The position numbers and the translations under genes were made by a program. From contig NZ_CP051685.1 in assembly GCF_012849555.1 (NCBI RefSeq), positions 372,001-436,000 of the forward strand: a stretch of DNA of 64,000 bases. Reading direction: 5' to 3'. The DNA comes from Massilia forsythiae. GTDB lineage: Bacteria; Pseudomonadota; Gammaproteobacteria; Burkholderiales; Burkholderiaceae_D. How positions within the stretch are numbered: position 1 is the stretch's first letter; each line of letters opens with the position of its first letter. Under the pieces are notes generated by a model that did no database searches, was not told the DNA's origin, and saw only the letters and a program-made list of their open reading frames with translations. Below, in pieces: positions 45,362 to 54,260 of the stretch.

Positions 45362-46911
45362 CCCACAATCCGAGCGCGGCATCGGAACGGGCGCCGCTGA
45401 ACCGCACCATGATCACGGTGTCGATCATGCTGGCGACCATCATCCAGGCGCTGGACGGCACCATCGCCAACGTCGCCCTGCCGCACATGCAGGGTTCGCT
45501 GTCGGCGTCGCAGGACCAGATCACCTGGGTGCTGACCTCGTTCATCGTGGCCGCGGCCATCGCCACCCCGCTCAACGGCTGGCTGGTGGACCGCTTCGGC
45601 CTGAAAAAGGTGTTCCTGGTGTCGGTGGCCGGCTTCACCGTCGCCTCGGTGCTGTGCGGCTTGTCGGCCACGCTCACCGAGATCGTGGCGGCGCGCATGC
45701 TGCAGGGCGTGTTCGGCGCGGCGCTGGTGCCGCTGTCGCAATCGGTCCTGCTCGACATCAACCCGAGAGAGAAGCACGGCTCGGCGATGGCGGTGTGGGG
45801 CATGGGCGTCATGATCGGCCCGATCCTCGGTCCCACGCTGGGCGGCTGGCTGACCGACAGCTACAGCTGGCGCTGGGTGTTCTTCATCAACGTGCCGATC
45901 GGGGCGCTGGCCTTCTGGGGCATCTGGCGCTACATCCACGGCGAGGCCGGCGCGCGCCGCATCCGCTTCGACATGTTCGGCTTCGTCACGCTGTCGGTCG
46001 CCATCGGCGCGCTGCAGATGCTGCTCGACCGCGGCGAACAGAACGACTGGTTCGCCTCCCCGGAAACCTGGGTCGAACTGGTATTGCTGCTGCTGGCGGC
46101 GGCCTACTTCATCGGCCACACGCTCACCAGCCCGGCCGGCCAGACCTTCGTCGACTTCCGCCTGCTGAAGAACGCCAACTACGTCACCGGCCTGCTGCTG
46201 ATCTTCATCGTCGGCATGGTGCTGTTCGCCACGCGCGCGCTGATGCCGACCATGCTGCAGGGCCTGATGGGCTACCCCGCCAAGCTGGCCGGCCTGGTGA
46301 CGGCGCCGTCGGGCCTGGGCACCATGGCGGCCATGCTGGTGGTCGGGCGCCTGACCGGCAAGGTCGACTTCCGCCTGCTGCTGGGCAGCGGCTTCGCTAT
46401 CACCGCGTTCTCGCTGTGGCAGATGACCGGCTATACGCTGGTGCTGTCGCAGGGCGACATCGTGTGGCCGGGCGTGATCCAGGGCATCGGCCTGGGCCTG
46501 GTGTTCGTGCCGCTGTCGGCCGCCACATTCGCCACGCTGTCGCCGCAGATGCGCGCCGAAGGCACCGCGCTGTACAGCCTGGTGCGCAACATCGGCTCCA
46601 GCATCGGCATCGCGCTGGTGCAGGCGCTTTTGGTGCGCAACACGCAGATCGCCCACGCCGCGCTGGCCACCCACGTCGACGCCGCCAACCCGGCGCTGAT
46701 GGACCCGGCCGGCATCTACAGCATGGCGACCCAGGCCGGCGCCGCGCTGATCGACAGCGAAGTCACGCGCCAGGCCTCGATGATCGCCTACGTCGACGAC
46801 TACTGGCTGATGATGCTGCTGACCGCGGCCGTGATCCCGCTGCTGCTGCTGATCCGCCCGCCCAGGGCGTCCGCCGCGCCGGCGCCGATCGACCACGCCG
46901 CGATGGAGTGA
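45358..46911 (+). CDS. emrB: DHA2 family multidrug exporter (EmrB-like)
   Basis: A 517-residue inner-membrane transporter with 14 predicted helices. LDGTIANVALPHMQGSL, LNGWLVDRFGLKK and GPTLGGWLTD are DHA2 signatures (motif C and motif A). It should work with the HlyD-type adaptor and outer-membrane channel encoded downstream to expel drugs in a tripartite pump. GTG start overlaps marR. Symbol used for the family; orthology not proven. Confidence 0.88.
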   Translation: MTHNPSAASERAPLNRTMITVSIMLATIIQALDGTIANVALPHMQGSLSASQDQITWVLTSFIVAAAIATPLNGWLVDRFGLKKVFLVSVAGFTVASVLCGLSATLTEIVAARMLQGVFGAALVPLSQSVLLDINPREKHGSAMAVWGMGVMIGPILGPTLGGWLTDSYSWRWVFFINVPIGALAFWGIWRYIHGEAGARRIRFDMFGFVTLSVAIGALQMLLDRGEQNDWFASPETWVELVLLLLAAAYFIGHTLTSPAGQTFVDFRLLKNANYVTGLLLIFIVGMVLFATRALMPTMLQGLMGYPAKLAGLVTAPSGLGTMAAMLVVGRLTGKVDFRLLLGSGFAITAFSLWQMTGYTLVLSQGDIVWPGVIQGIGLGLVFVPLSAATFATLSPQMRAEGTALYSLVRNIGSSIGIALVQALLVRNTQIAHAALATHVDAANPALMDPAGIYSMATQAGAALIDSEVTRQASMIAYVDDYWLMMLLTAAVIPLLLLIRPPRASAAPAPIDHAAME

Positions 46912-46914
46912 TAC

Positions 46915-48594
46915 ATGCCATCGCCAATCCTCCGTACCCATCCCGAGACCCGCAAGAAAGCGAATCACGTGCCTGATCCTCTCCACCTCTCTCGCGCCGC
47001 GGGAGTACCCGCGGTGCCGGTTGCCGCGACGCGCAAGGCGCGGCGCAGCGTCCGTCGTGCCAGCGCAGCGGCGCTGGCCGCCAGCGCGCTGGCGCTGGTG
47101 TCGGGCTGCCTGAGCGTCCCGCCCGACGCCAGGCGTGCTGCTGGCCCGGACGCCACCCAGCTGCATCTGGCCCCATCGATCGCCCTGCCGGACGGCGCCT
47201 GGCCGACCGAACAATGGTGGCGCGCCTATGGCGACCCACAGCTCGATGAACTGATCGCGCGTGCACTGGACGGCAACCCGAGCCTGGCCACGGCGCGCGC
47301 CCGCGTGGAAAGCGCGCGCGCCCTGGCCGGCGCCCAGCGCGCCGCGGCCGGCGGCAGCGTCGACGCCGTCGCCGGCCTGAACCGCCAGCGCTATTCCGCC
47401 AACGGCTTCTTCCCCCCGCCGCTCGGTGGCGCCTGGTACAACGACGCCTCGGTGCAGCTGCGCGCGTCCTACGACTTCGACTGGTGGGGCAAGCACCGCG
47501 CGCTGGTCGCGGCGGCGCTGGGCGAAGCCAACGCGCGCCAGGCCGAGGGCGCGCAGGCGGCCCAGGCGCTGGCGGCGACGGTGGCGCAAAGCTACTTCCG
47601 CTTGCAGATGCTGTGGGCGCGCCAGGACAACCTGGCCGCGCAAGCCGCCGTGCAGCGCGCGCTGGTGGCGGATCGCCAGGCGCGCATGGCGCACGGCCTG
47701 GTGGGCCAGGACGCCCTGCAAAGCGCCGAACTCGCCCTGGCCGAACTGGCGCAGCAGGCGGCGCGCTGGGAGCGCGACGCCGCGCGCGAACGCGAGGCGC
47801 TGCGCGCGCTGGCGGCCGGTGCGCCCATCGTCGAACGCCTGGCGCACGCACAACCGGCGCCGCAGGACGACACGCTGCCGCGCGAACCCGGATTGGAACT
47901 GCTGGCGCGCCGCCCGGACCTGCAGGCCGCGCGCTGGCGCGTCGAATCGCAGCTCGGGCGCGTGACGGCTGCGCAGGCCGCGTTCCGCCCCGACCTCAAC
48001 CTGTCGGCCGCGATCGGCCTCGATTCGATCACGCTCGGCACCCTGCTGCGCTATCCCAGCCGCACGCTGCTGGGCGGCGCCCTGCTCGACCTGCCGCTGT
48101 TCGACAGCGGCCGCTTGCAAGCGCAACTGGGCATCGAACGCGCCGAACGCGAGACCCTGGTCGCCGAATACAACGAAGCGGTGGTCAACGCGCTGCGCGA
48201 CGTCGCCATGGAAGGCGCCACCCTGCAGGCGATCGCACGCGAGACGCAGGTGCACGAGGCCGCCGCGCGCAGCGCCGCGCAACTGGCGGCCAACGCCGAA
48301 GCGCGCCAGGCGCGCGGCCTGGCCGACCGCGCCGCCGTGCTGCAGGCGCGCCAGGAAATGCTGCGCCAGCGCGACACCGACCTGCAATTGCTGGACGCGC
48401 GCCTGCAGACGCAGGTGGCGCTGGTGAAGGCGCTCGGCGGCGGCTACCGCGCCGGGGCGCCAGCCGGCGCCGCGCCTGCACACGCCGGCGCCGGCACCGC
48501 ACGCGCGTCATCGAAGGCAGGCGCCGCCCAGGCCGCCACCTACCCCAACCAGGCAGCGGCGCGCCTCGCCGCCATCCCGTCCAGCACCCGATAA
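46915..48594 (+). CDS. outer-membrane efflux lipoprotein (NodT/OprM-like)
   Basis: A 559-residue TolC-type channel. An unusually long N-region (about 60 residues) precedes the lipobox (LALVSGC, Cys about 63), so the true start may be a later codon. Two outer-membrane-efflux repeats follow, with WWRAYGDPQLDEL at the start and PDLQAARWRVESQLGRV in the middle. A long Ala-rich tail closes the protein. It lies four bases after the EmrB-like gene. Confidence 0.88.
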   Translation: MPSPILRTHPETRKKANHVPDPLHLSRAAGVPAVPVAATRKARRSVRRASAAALAASALALVSGCLSVPPDARRAAGPDATQLHLAPSIALPDGAWPTEQWWRAYGDPQLDELIARALDGNPSLATARARVESARALAGAQRAAAGGSVDAVAGLNRQRYSANGFFPPPLGGAWYNDASVQLRASYDFDWWGKHRALVAAALGEANARQAEGAQAAQALAATVAQSYFRLQMLWARQDNLAAQAAVQRALVADRQARMAHGLVGQDALQSAELALAELAQQAARWERDAAREREALRALAAGAPIVERLAHAQPAPQDDTLPREPGLELLARRPDLQAARWRVESQLGRVTAAQAAFRPDLNLSAAIGLDSITLGTLLRYPSRTLLGGALLDLPLFDSGRLQAQLGIERAERETLVAEYNEAVVNALRDVAMEGATLQAIARETQVHEAAARSAAQLAANAEARQARGLADRAAVLQARQEMLRQRDTDLQLLDARLQTQVALVKALGGGYRAGAPAGAAPAHAGAGTARASSKAGAAQAATYPNQAAARLAAIPSSTR

Positions 48595-48603
48595 GGCCAC
48601 GCC

Positions 48604-49788
48604 ATGAGCACCGCTACCACTACCAACGCCACTACGAGCACGAGCACGCCCGCGCCGAACCCGAACAAGCGCCGCTTCGTCCTGCTGGGCATCACCGCCG
48701 CCTTCGTCGCCGCCGGCCTGGCCTACGGCGCCTACTACACCCTGGTCGCCTCCAGGCGCGTCGAGACCGACAACGCCTACGTAGGCGGCAACCTGGTCAA
48801 CGTCTCGTCGCAGGTCAGCGGCAGCGTGATCGCCATCCGCGCCGACGAAACGCAACTGGTGAAAGCCGGCGCCGAGATCGTACGCCTGGACCCGTCCGAC
48901 GCCGAGGTCGCGCTGGCCCAGGCCGAGGCGCGCCTGGGCAGCGTGGTGCGCCAGGAGCGCGAGCGCTATGCCGGCGTCGACCAGCAGCAGGCCGTGGTCG
49001 AGCAGCGCCGCGTGGCCTTGAAGACCGCGCAGGAAGACCTGGCGCGGCGCGCGCCGCTGGCGGCCGACAACGTGGTTTCGGGCGAAGACGTGGCGCACGC
49101 GCGCCGCGCCGTCGACGATGCGAAAGCCGCGCTGGCGGTGGCGCAACGGCAGCTGGCCGGCACCCGCGTGGCGGTGGCCGGCGTGGCGCCGGCCCAGCAC
49201 CCGGCCGTGCTGGCGGCCAGGGCCGATTACCTGTCGGCCTGGCTGGCGGCGCGCCGCAACGCCATCGTGGCGCCGGTGGGCGGCTACGTCGCCAAGCGCA
49301 GCGTGCAGGTCGGCAGCCGCATCGCGCCGGGCGCGCCGCTGCTCTCCATCGTACCGCTGGACCAGCTGTGGGTGGACGCCAACTTCAAGGAGTCGGAACT
49401 GCGCGACATCCGCGTCGGCCAGCCGGCCACCATCGAGGCCGACATCTACGGCGGCAAGGTGACCTACCACGGCAAGGTGGTCGGCCTGGGCGCCGGCACC
49501 GGCAGCGCCTTTTCGCTGCTGCCGGCGCAGAACGCCAGCGGCAACTGGATCAAGGTGGTGCAGCGGGTGCCGGTGCGCATCTCGCTGGACCCGCGCGAGC
49601 TGGCCGCGCACCCGCTGCGCGTGGGCCTGTCCGCCACCGTCGACGTCGACATCAGCAACGACAAGGGCGGCGCCCTCGGCACCGCCGCTATGCCAGCGCC
49701 AACCTATGCGACTACAGTGCTGGCGCAGCCGCTGCAGCAGGCGCAGGCGGCCACGGATGCGATCGTGGCGCGGAACATGGCGAATTGA
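48604..49788 (+). CDS. emrA: HlyD/EmrA-type membrane-fusion protein
   Basis: A 394-residue periplasmic adaptor. A single N-terminal helix (FVLLGITAAFVAAGLAYGAYY) is followed by a lipoyl domain (TDNAYVGGNLVNVSSQVSGSV), a long alpha-hairpin, and a beta-barrel with IVPLDQLWVDANFKESEL. It bridges the EmrB-like pump and the OM channel. It is the last gene of the operon, nine bases after the channel gene. Confidence 0.9.
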   Translation: MSTATTTNATTSTSTPAPNPNKRRFVLLGITAAFVAAGLAYGAYYTLVASRRVETDNAYVGGNLVNVSSQVSGSVIAIRADETQLVKAGAEIVRLDPSDAEVALAQAEARLGSVVRQERERYAGVDQQQAVVEQRRVALKTAQEDLARRAPLAADNVVSGEDVAHARRAVDDAKAALAVAQRQLAGTRVAVAGVAPAQHPAVLAARADYLSAWLAARRNAIVAPVGGYVAKRSVQVGSRIAPGAPLLSIVPLDQLWVDANFKESELRDIRVGQPATIEADIYGGKVTYHGKVVGLGAGTGSAFSLLPAQNASGNWIKVVQRVPVRISLDPRELAAHPLRVGLSATVDVDISNDKGGALGTAAMPAPTYATTVLAQPLQQAQAATDAIVARNMAN

Positions 49789-49846
49789 AGGATGTGCCGG
49801 GCGGGTGGGCGGCAGCGCTGCAAGTGAGTGCCGCCAGCCGATATGC

Positions 49847-49967
49847 CGTCGTCCCCGCGAAGGCGGGGACCCATACATCGTTTGCGAACGCAAGATATCC
49901 GAATATACCGCGGCATTTTTCAAAGCTGCAGGTTTCTATAGCTCAGCATGGGTTCCCGCCTGCGCGC
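49847..49967. repeat. palindromic REP-like composite R4 (right unit broken)
   Basis: Left unit 49847-49876 is intact with a GAAG loop. The right unit begins at 49945 but after CCTGCGCG it departs into unrelated sequence, so it is truncated. The junction begins the 20-bp inverted sequence also found at 51641-51660. Confidence 0.75.
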
Positions 49968-50100
49968 ACTGCTGTCCAAGATAATCGTTATCTCTGCCTT
50001 AAGCGGGTTTTGTTGCTAGCAGTAACGTAAAAATCATTCCTAGCCAACAACTCGTCGTCCCCGCGAAGGTGAAGTGACCTAAGAAAGTTGGACAGGGGGA

Positions 50101-50940
50101 TTATGCGGTCTTGGCGTGTGCTAGTCTATATTGAACAGGACTCATGCCGCCAAGGCCGATCCTGATCCGGTCTTGATTGTAATACTGCACGTAATCCACG
50201 ATGGTCTTCTTTAGGTCATCGATGCTGGCAAATTTGTGATTGTGGAAACACTCTGACTTCAAGATGCCGAAGAAGCTTTCCATGGACGCGTTGTCGTAGC
50301 AGTTACCTTTGTTGGACATGCTTTGCTCCATGCCGGCGTCGCTCAGCATCTTGCGGTATTGAGTCATCTGGTAATGCCAGCCCTGGTCCGAATGAAGCAT
50401 TGGTTTTTCATTGATGCCCAGCTTTTGCTGTGCCTTCGTGAGCATTGAAGTTACCAGGGTGAACACTGGCCGTGTATCGAATGAATACGCAACGATTTCC
50501 CCGTTAAACAAATCCTTGATTGGTGAGAAGTACAGCTTGTCTTGCCCTACTTTGAACTCGGTGACGTCAGTGACCCATTTCTGGTTAGGTTCGCCTGCAG
50601 TAAACTCCCGCTTGAGCACATTTGGCGCGACTATGCCTACTTGAACTTTATACGATTTATATCGTTTAACTCGTTGTGACGACTTCAATCCTTCTGCCTG
50701 CATCAGCCGTTGGACGGTATTGGCATGAATTTTTTTACCTGCCTGTACCAAGGCGCTTGCTACGCGGCGGTAGCCGTAACGCCCTTTGTGCGCATCAAAC
50801 GTCATCTTGATAAGCTGTTTGATGCCTTCGTGTCTATCTGGCCTTTGCCTGGCCTTGTCCCAATAGTAAAAATTGCTCTTGGGAAGATTGACGATCTTGA
50901 GCAGGGTAACAATTGGGTATTTTTGCCTTAATTCATGCAC
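50101..50940 (-). CDS. IS3-family OrfB, DDE integrase domain
   Basis: A 279-residue transposase part. HTH_21-like YGYRRVASAL is followed by the rve domain with catalytic Asp in VTDVTEF, second Asp in LHSDQGWHYQ, and Glu in SMESFFGILKSE. It starts at a GTG that overlaps the OrfA TAG and is in the -1 frame relative to OrfA. A run A5G just before the OrfA stop could allow frameshifting to an OrfAB fusion. Confidence 0.9.
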   Translation of the reverse strand: MHELRQKYPIVTLLKIVNLPKSNFYYWDKARQRPDRHEGIKQLIKMTFDAHKGRYGYRRVASALVQAGKKIHANTVQRLMQAEGLKSSQRVKRYKSYKVQVGIVAPNVLKREFTAGEPNQKWVTDVTEFKVGQDKLYFSPIKDLFNGEIVAYSFDTRPVFTLVTSMLTKAQQKLGINEKPMLHSDQGWHYQMTQYRKMLSDAGMEQSMSNKGNCYDNASMESFFGILKSECFHNHKFASIDDLKKTIVDYVQYYNQDRIRIGLGGMSPVQYRLAHAKTA

Positions 50941-51455
50941 TACCTGCGCTTTTTGGGCGCGGGCTGCTTTTGTGCTTGAGCTAAGGCTTGCAGCTTTTTT
51001 AGAACCTCTACCTCCATACGCAAGTACTCGTTTTCCTTGAGCACCTCATCAAGCGTACGTTCGGCATCAGGTTTGGCGGCAGGTTTTTTCGTAGGTGCTT
51101 TCATTTGGCGAGCGTGATTGTGCGGCTTGGCCAATGCCTCCAAGCCACCGCTGCTATAGCGGCTCTCCCATATCCCAATACTGGTCGGGTTGCGAACATT
51201 GAAGATGGCTGCCGTCTGTTTCATCGACAATCCATTGTCCCACATGTACTGTAGTGCCGACAGCTTAAACTGGGCATCATAGCGCGTTACCTTGCGGCTG
51301 ATTCCTTCCATCCCATGCAAACGATAAGCCGCTACCCATCGTTTGACCGATCCAATATTTACCTCGTGATGCGCCGACAAACGGCGGAAACCCATGGTAC
51401 CGCTGAAGTACTCCAGCACTACCTTGTGCTTGAATTCGTCTAGATACTTGAACAT
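50940..51455 (-). CDS. IS3-family OrfA, helix-turn-helix protein
   Basis: A 171-residue DNA-binding part of the transposase. It has two HTH-like segments (MGFRRLSAHHEVNIGSVKRW and LSMKQTAAIFNV) and a leucine-zipper-like helix (LKENEYLRMEVEVLKKLQAL). ATG at 51455 has GAAGGAT upstream; a TTG inside the terminal repeat is less likely. Confidence 0.85.
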   Translation of the reverse strand: MFKYLDEFKHKVVLEYFSGTMGFRRLSAHHEVNIGSVKRWVAAYRLHGMEGISRKVTRYDAQFKLSALQYMWDNGLSMKQTAAIFNVRNPTSIGIWESRYSSGGLEALAKPHNHARQMKAPTKKPAAKPDAERTLDEVLKENEYLRMEVEVLKKLQALAQAQKQPAPKKRR

Positions 51456-51671
51456 CTGATCCTTCGAAAGTTGAACGGTTTTCCTGTCCAACTTCCTTAG
51501 GGCAGTTCAAGGCGGGGATCCATACTGAGCAAGAGAATTTGGTACCCAGAAGCAACCAGAACATTTCGAAAATGCCGACTTTTGACACTCAGCATGGGTC
51601 CCCGCCTTCGCGGGGACGACGGTTTTTAGGCCAGCAATACTATCTTGGACAGTAGTGCGCCTGCGCGGGAA

Positions 51672-51698
51672 GTCGTTTCCGGCAATGCCGGGAACGAC
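51672..51698. other. 12-bp hairpin downstream of the 2-hydroxyacid dehydrogenase gene
   Basis: Arms GTCGTTTCCGGC (51672-51683) and GCCGGGAACGAC (51687-51698) with a 3-nt loop and one G-U pair. It lies 18 bases beyond the dehydrogenase stop on its own strand. No T run follows, so it may be a REP-like unit of another family or a weak terminator. Confidence 0.5.
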
Positions 51699-51715
51699 GT
51701 TCATGCCGCGCCGAT

Positions 51716-52672
51716 TCAGGCGGTTACCGGCGTTACCGCCTTTCTCTCCCTGAACCACCCCTCCAGGTTCTCCAGCATCAGCGCCGCCATCGCCGCGCGC
51801 GTCTCGTGCGTGGCGCTGCCGATGTGCGGCAGCAGCAGCACGTTGTCGAACCCGGACAGGCGCGCATCGATGTCCGGCTCGTTGTGGAACACGTCGAGCG
51901 CGGCGCCGCCGATGGCGCCCTGCTCCAGCGCCGCGATCAGCGCCGCCTCGTCGACCAGCGAACCGCGCGCCACGTTTACCAGGTAGCCCCGCGGCCCGAG
52001 CGCCGCCAGCACGCGCGCGTCGATCAGGCCGGCGGTCTCGCGCCCGCCCGGCGCCGCCACCACCAGGATGTCTGCCGCGCGGGCCAGCGCCTCCAGGTCC
52101 GGCTCGTAATGCCAGTCCAGGCGCTGGTCGCTGCGGCCGTAGTACGACAGCGCCACGCCGAACGGTTCCAGGCGGCGCGCGATCTCCTTGCCGATGCGGC
52201 CCAGGCCGACGATGCCGAGGCGCTTGCCGGCCAGGCCGGTGGCGAGCGGAAAGGCGCCCTTGGCCCAGGCGCCGCTGCGCACGTGGCGGTCGGCCTGCGG
52301 CAGCCGGCGAAGCAGCGCCAGCAGCGCACCGACGCACAGCTCGGCGACGGCGGCGTTCAGCACGTCCGGCGTGTTGGTCACCACGATGCCGCGCCGCGCC
52401 ATCAGGTCTAGCGGAATCAGGTCGTAGCCGACGCCGTTGGTGGCGACGATCTCCAGCGCCGGCAGGCGCTCGACCAATTCCGCCGGCAGCGCCAGGTTGC
52501 TGCGCGTGGCGATGGCGCGCACCCGCCCGGCCAGCGCCGGATCGCGTTCCAGGTCGGCCGGCTTGACGCAGCGAAAAGCCGCCTCCAGCCGGGCCTGCAC
52601 GTCCGGCGTGTACTCGCCCAGCTGCAGCAGGACGACGTCTTCACCGCCCTGGCCCGACGCCTGCGCGCTCAT
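51716..52672 (-). CDS. D-2-hydroxyacid dehydrogenase
   Basis: A 318-residue NAD(P)-dependent dehydrogenase of the glyoxylate/hydroxypyruvate reductase type. GLGRIGKEIARRL binds the cofactor. The catalytic Arg is in VNVARGSLVDE, the Glu in HNEPDID and the His in LLPHIGSATHETR. It overlaps the FAH-type gene by four bases (ATGA), so the two form an operon for a small acid pathway; substrate unknown. Confidence 0.9.
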   Translation of the reverse strand: MSAQASGQGGEDVVLLQLGEYTPDVQARLEAAFRCVKPADLERDPALAGRVRAIATRSNLALPAELVERLPALEIVATNGVGYDLIPLDLMARRGIVVTNTPDVLNAAVAELCVGALLALLRRLPQADRHVRSGAWAKGAFPLATGLAGKRLGIVGLGRIGKEIARRLEPFGVALSYYGRSDQRLDWHYEPDLEALARAADILVVAAPGGRETAGLIDARVLAALGPRGYLVNVARGSLVDEAALIAALEQGAIGGAALDVFHNEPDIDARLSGFDNVLLLPHIGSATHETRAAMAALMLENLEGWFRERKAVTPVTA

Positions 52673-53370
52673 GCGGCGGCCGCGCCGATGGCCAGCTCGA
52701 AGGTGGCGACGCCGTCGACGCCGCCGCGCACGCGGTCGCCCGGCTGCAGCGCATCGACGCCGGCCGGCGTGCCGGTATAGATCAGGTCGCCCGGCGCCAG
52801 CGTCACGAAGCGCGACAGGTAGGCGATCACGTCGGCCACCGGCCAGATCATCTCGTCCAGGTTGCCTTCCTGCTTCAACTGGCCGTTGACTTCGAGCCAG
52901 ATGCGCGCCTGTTGCGGATGGCCGACCGCGCTCGCCGGCAGCAGCGGGCTGCACGGCGCCGAGGCATCGAAGCCCTTGGCCATGTCCCACGGGCGGCCAT
53001 CCTTCTTGGCGGCGGCCTGCAGGTCGCGCCGGGTCAGGTCGAGGCCGACGCCGTAGCCCCACACCAGGTCGAGCGCCGCTTCCGGCGCAATATTCGCGCC
53101 GCCGCCCTTCAGGGCCACCACCAGTTCGATCTCGTGGTGCAGGTCTTGCGTCGACGGTGGGTACGGCACGGTGCCGGCGGCCGGTACCACGGCGTCGGCC
53201 GGCTTGGTGAAGAAGAACGGCGGTTCGCGGTTCGGGTCGCTCCCCATCTCGCGCGCGTGCGCGGCATAGTTGCGGCCGACGCAGAACACGCGGCGCAGCG
53301 GGAAGGCCTGGTCGGCATCGGCCACGGCGAGCGACGGGGTAGTGGATGGTGGAATGACAAAGCCGGTCAT
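52669..53370 (-). CDS. fumarylacetoacetate hydrolase family protein
   Basis: A 233-residue hydrolase resembling fumarylpyruvate hydrolase. CVGRNYAAHAREMG, PPFFFTKPADAV, HHEIELVVAL (metal-binding Glu pair) and GDLIYTGTPAGV are the family signature. It would cleave a 2,4-diketo acid, and the coupled dehydrogenase could reduce a released 2-keto acid. AAGGAT precedes the ATG. Confidence 0.9.
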   Translation of the reverse strand: MTGFVIPPSTTPSLAVADADQAFPLRRVFCVGRNYAAHAREMGSDPNREPPFFFTKPADAVVPAAGTVPYPPSTQDLHHEIELVVALKGGGANIAPEAALDLVWGYGVGLDLTRRDLQAAAKKDGRPWDMAKGFDASAPCSPLLPASAVGHPQQARIWLEVNGQLKQEGNLDEMIWPVADVIAYLSRFVTLAPGDLIYTGTPAGVDALQPGDRVRGGVDGVATFELAIGAAAA

Positions 53371-53623
53371 GCTAATCCTTGTAAAGACGGTTTACGGAAG
53401 TGGCCAGCGTGGTGCGGACACTGGCGCATTGAATAGCGTAACATAAACGTTATGCGATCAATATTTCTCAATCCAAATCTCTATTTATTTTTTAGCTTCG
53501 GATGTAGCAGAGCAACTTAATTTATAAAAATTCTGCCAATAAATTTCTATATTAAATTTCTAATATTTATGGTAAATTTTAATTGGAATTAAAATATACA
53601 TCTTTATAACAAAGGAGAAAATA

Positions 53624-54115
53624 ATGGGGAAATCTTCTAGAAAGAAACGTAGAGCTCATAATAATTCCATTAAGAAATCACACAGTCAGCCAGTTATAGC
53701 AGTACTTACAAAAGCAGTATGGACATCGGCACAGGTGATAGCAACGGGAATTTCTATTTACCAAGCATTCGATGAAAGCACGAAAACCTTGATAAAGACT
53801 GTTCTCACCAATGGTTCTTTGGGCTTTGTGACTAATCTCAGGACTCTGTCGAATGACGAACAAATTGTTCAAGTAGGAAAATTAATAGGCGCACAAAGAG
53901 AAATCGGTAAGTGGCTAAGGCAAGACTTGTTACCCCCAATGAAAAATACCTTTAATAAATTTGAGCTAGCAAATGGGCTGGAGCAAATATTGCTTGATAG
54001 CATAAAAATTCCAGAAAAAGATCTACAAGAGTACTTTTCGACTTGGCTTAGTTATTGGAAACTTTCTTCCTCTATCCCTGTTAAAAATGAAGCAAAGCGC
54101 CCAAGAAAAATCTAG
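53624..54115 (+). CDS. AT-rich orphan gene, unknown function
   Basis: A 163-residue soluble protein with a very basic start (MGKSSRKKRRAHNNS) and a mixed helical body; no signal peptide or clear membrane helix. AAAGGAGAAAATA before the ATG is an excellent ribosome site. Base composition and codon use (many AAA, TTT, ATA) are unlike every neighbour, and AT-rich DNA extends about 250 bases upstream, so recent transfer is likely. No family recognised. Confidence 0.7.
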   Translation: MGKSSRKKRRAHNNSIKKSHSQPVIAVLTKAVWTSAQVIATGISIYQAFDESTKTLIKTVLTNGSLGFVTNLRTLSNDEQIVQVGKLIGAQREIGKWLRQDLLPPMKNTFNKFELANGLEQILLDSIKIPEKDLQEYFSTWLSYWKLSSSIPVKNEAKRPRKI

Positions 54116-54187
54116 TTAAATTATTATTTATCTGCTGAGGAAGAACAAAACTTTCTCAGGAATTTTCTAGTTGCCATTTAGCAATGC

Positions 54188-54220
54188 AAAAAAACCCGGC
54201 GGCGCAAGCGCACTGCCGGG
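54188..54220 (-). terminator. intrinsic terminator of the chemoreceptor gene
   Basis: On the minus strand: CCCGGC (54220-54215), inner GCGC/GCGC pairing, GCCGGG (54200-54195), then seven T. Confidence 0.85.
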
Positions 54221-54260
54221 CAAGGAGGAGACATTCAGTATAGGGTGACGTCGCCGGGTA

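Larger units (their letters stand above)
50070..51509 (-). mobile_element. IS3-family insertion sequence (IS150-like group), 1440 bp
   Basis: The ends are TG...CA, as in IS3 elements. Terminal inverted repeats are about 27 bp with three mismatches (left end begins TGAAGTGACCTAAG, right end read inward TGAACTGCCCTAAG). Target-site duplication is AGG (50067-50069 and 51510-51512). OrfA and OrfB are both on the minus strand and both intact, so the element may be active. Confidence 0.9.
50053..51621. repeat. palindromic REP-like composite R5, split by the insertion sequence
   Basis: The left unit begins at 50053 and is cut after CGCGAAGG at 50069; it resumes at 51510 with AGGCGGGGATCC. The right unit at 51592-51621 is intact. 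Removing the IS and one copy of AGG restores a normal unit. Confidence 0.88.

Noticed and set aside
51456..51491. TTG start for IS OrfA
   Set aside because: It lies inside the terminal inverted repeat; ATG 51455 has a proper ribosome site.
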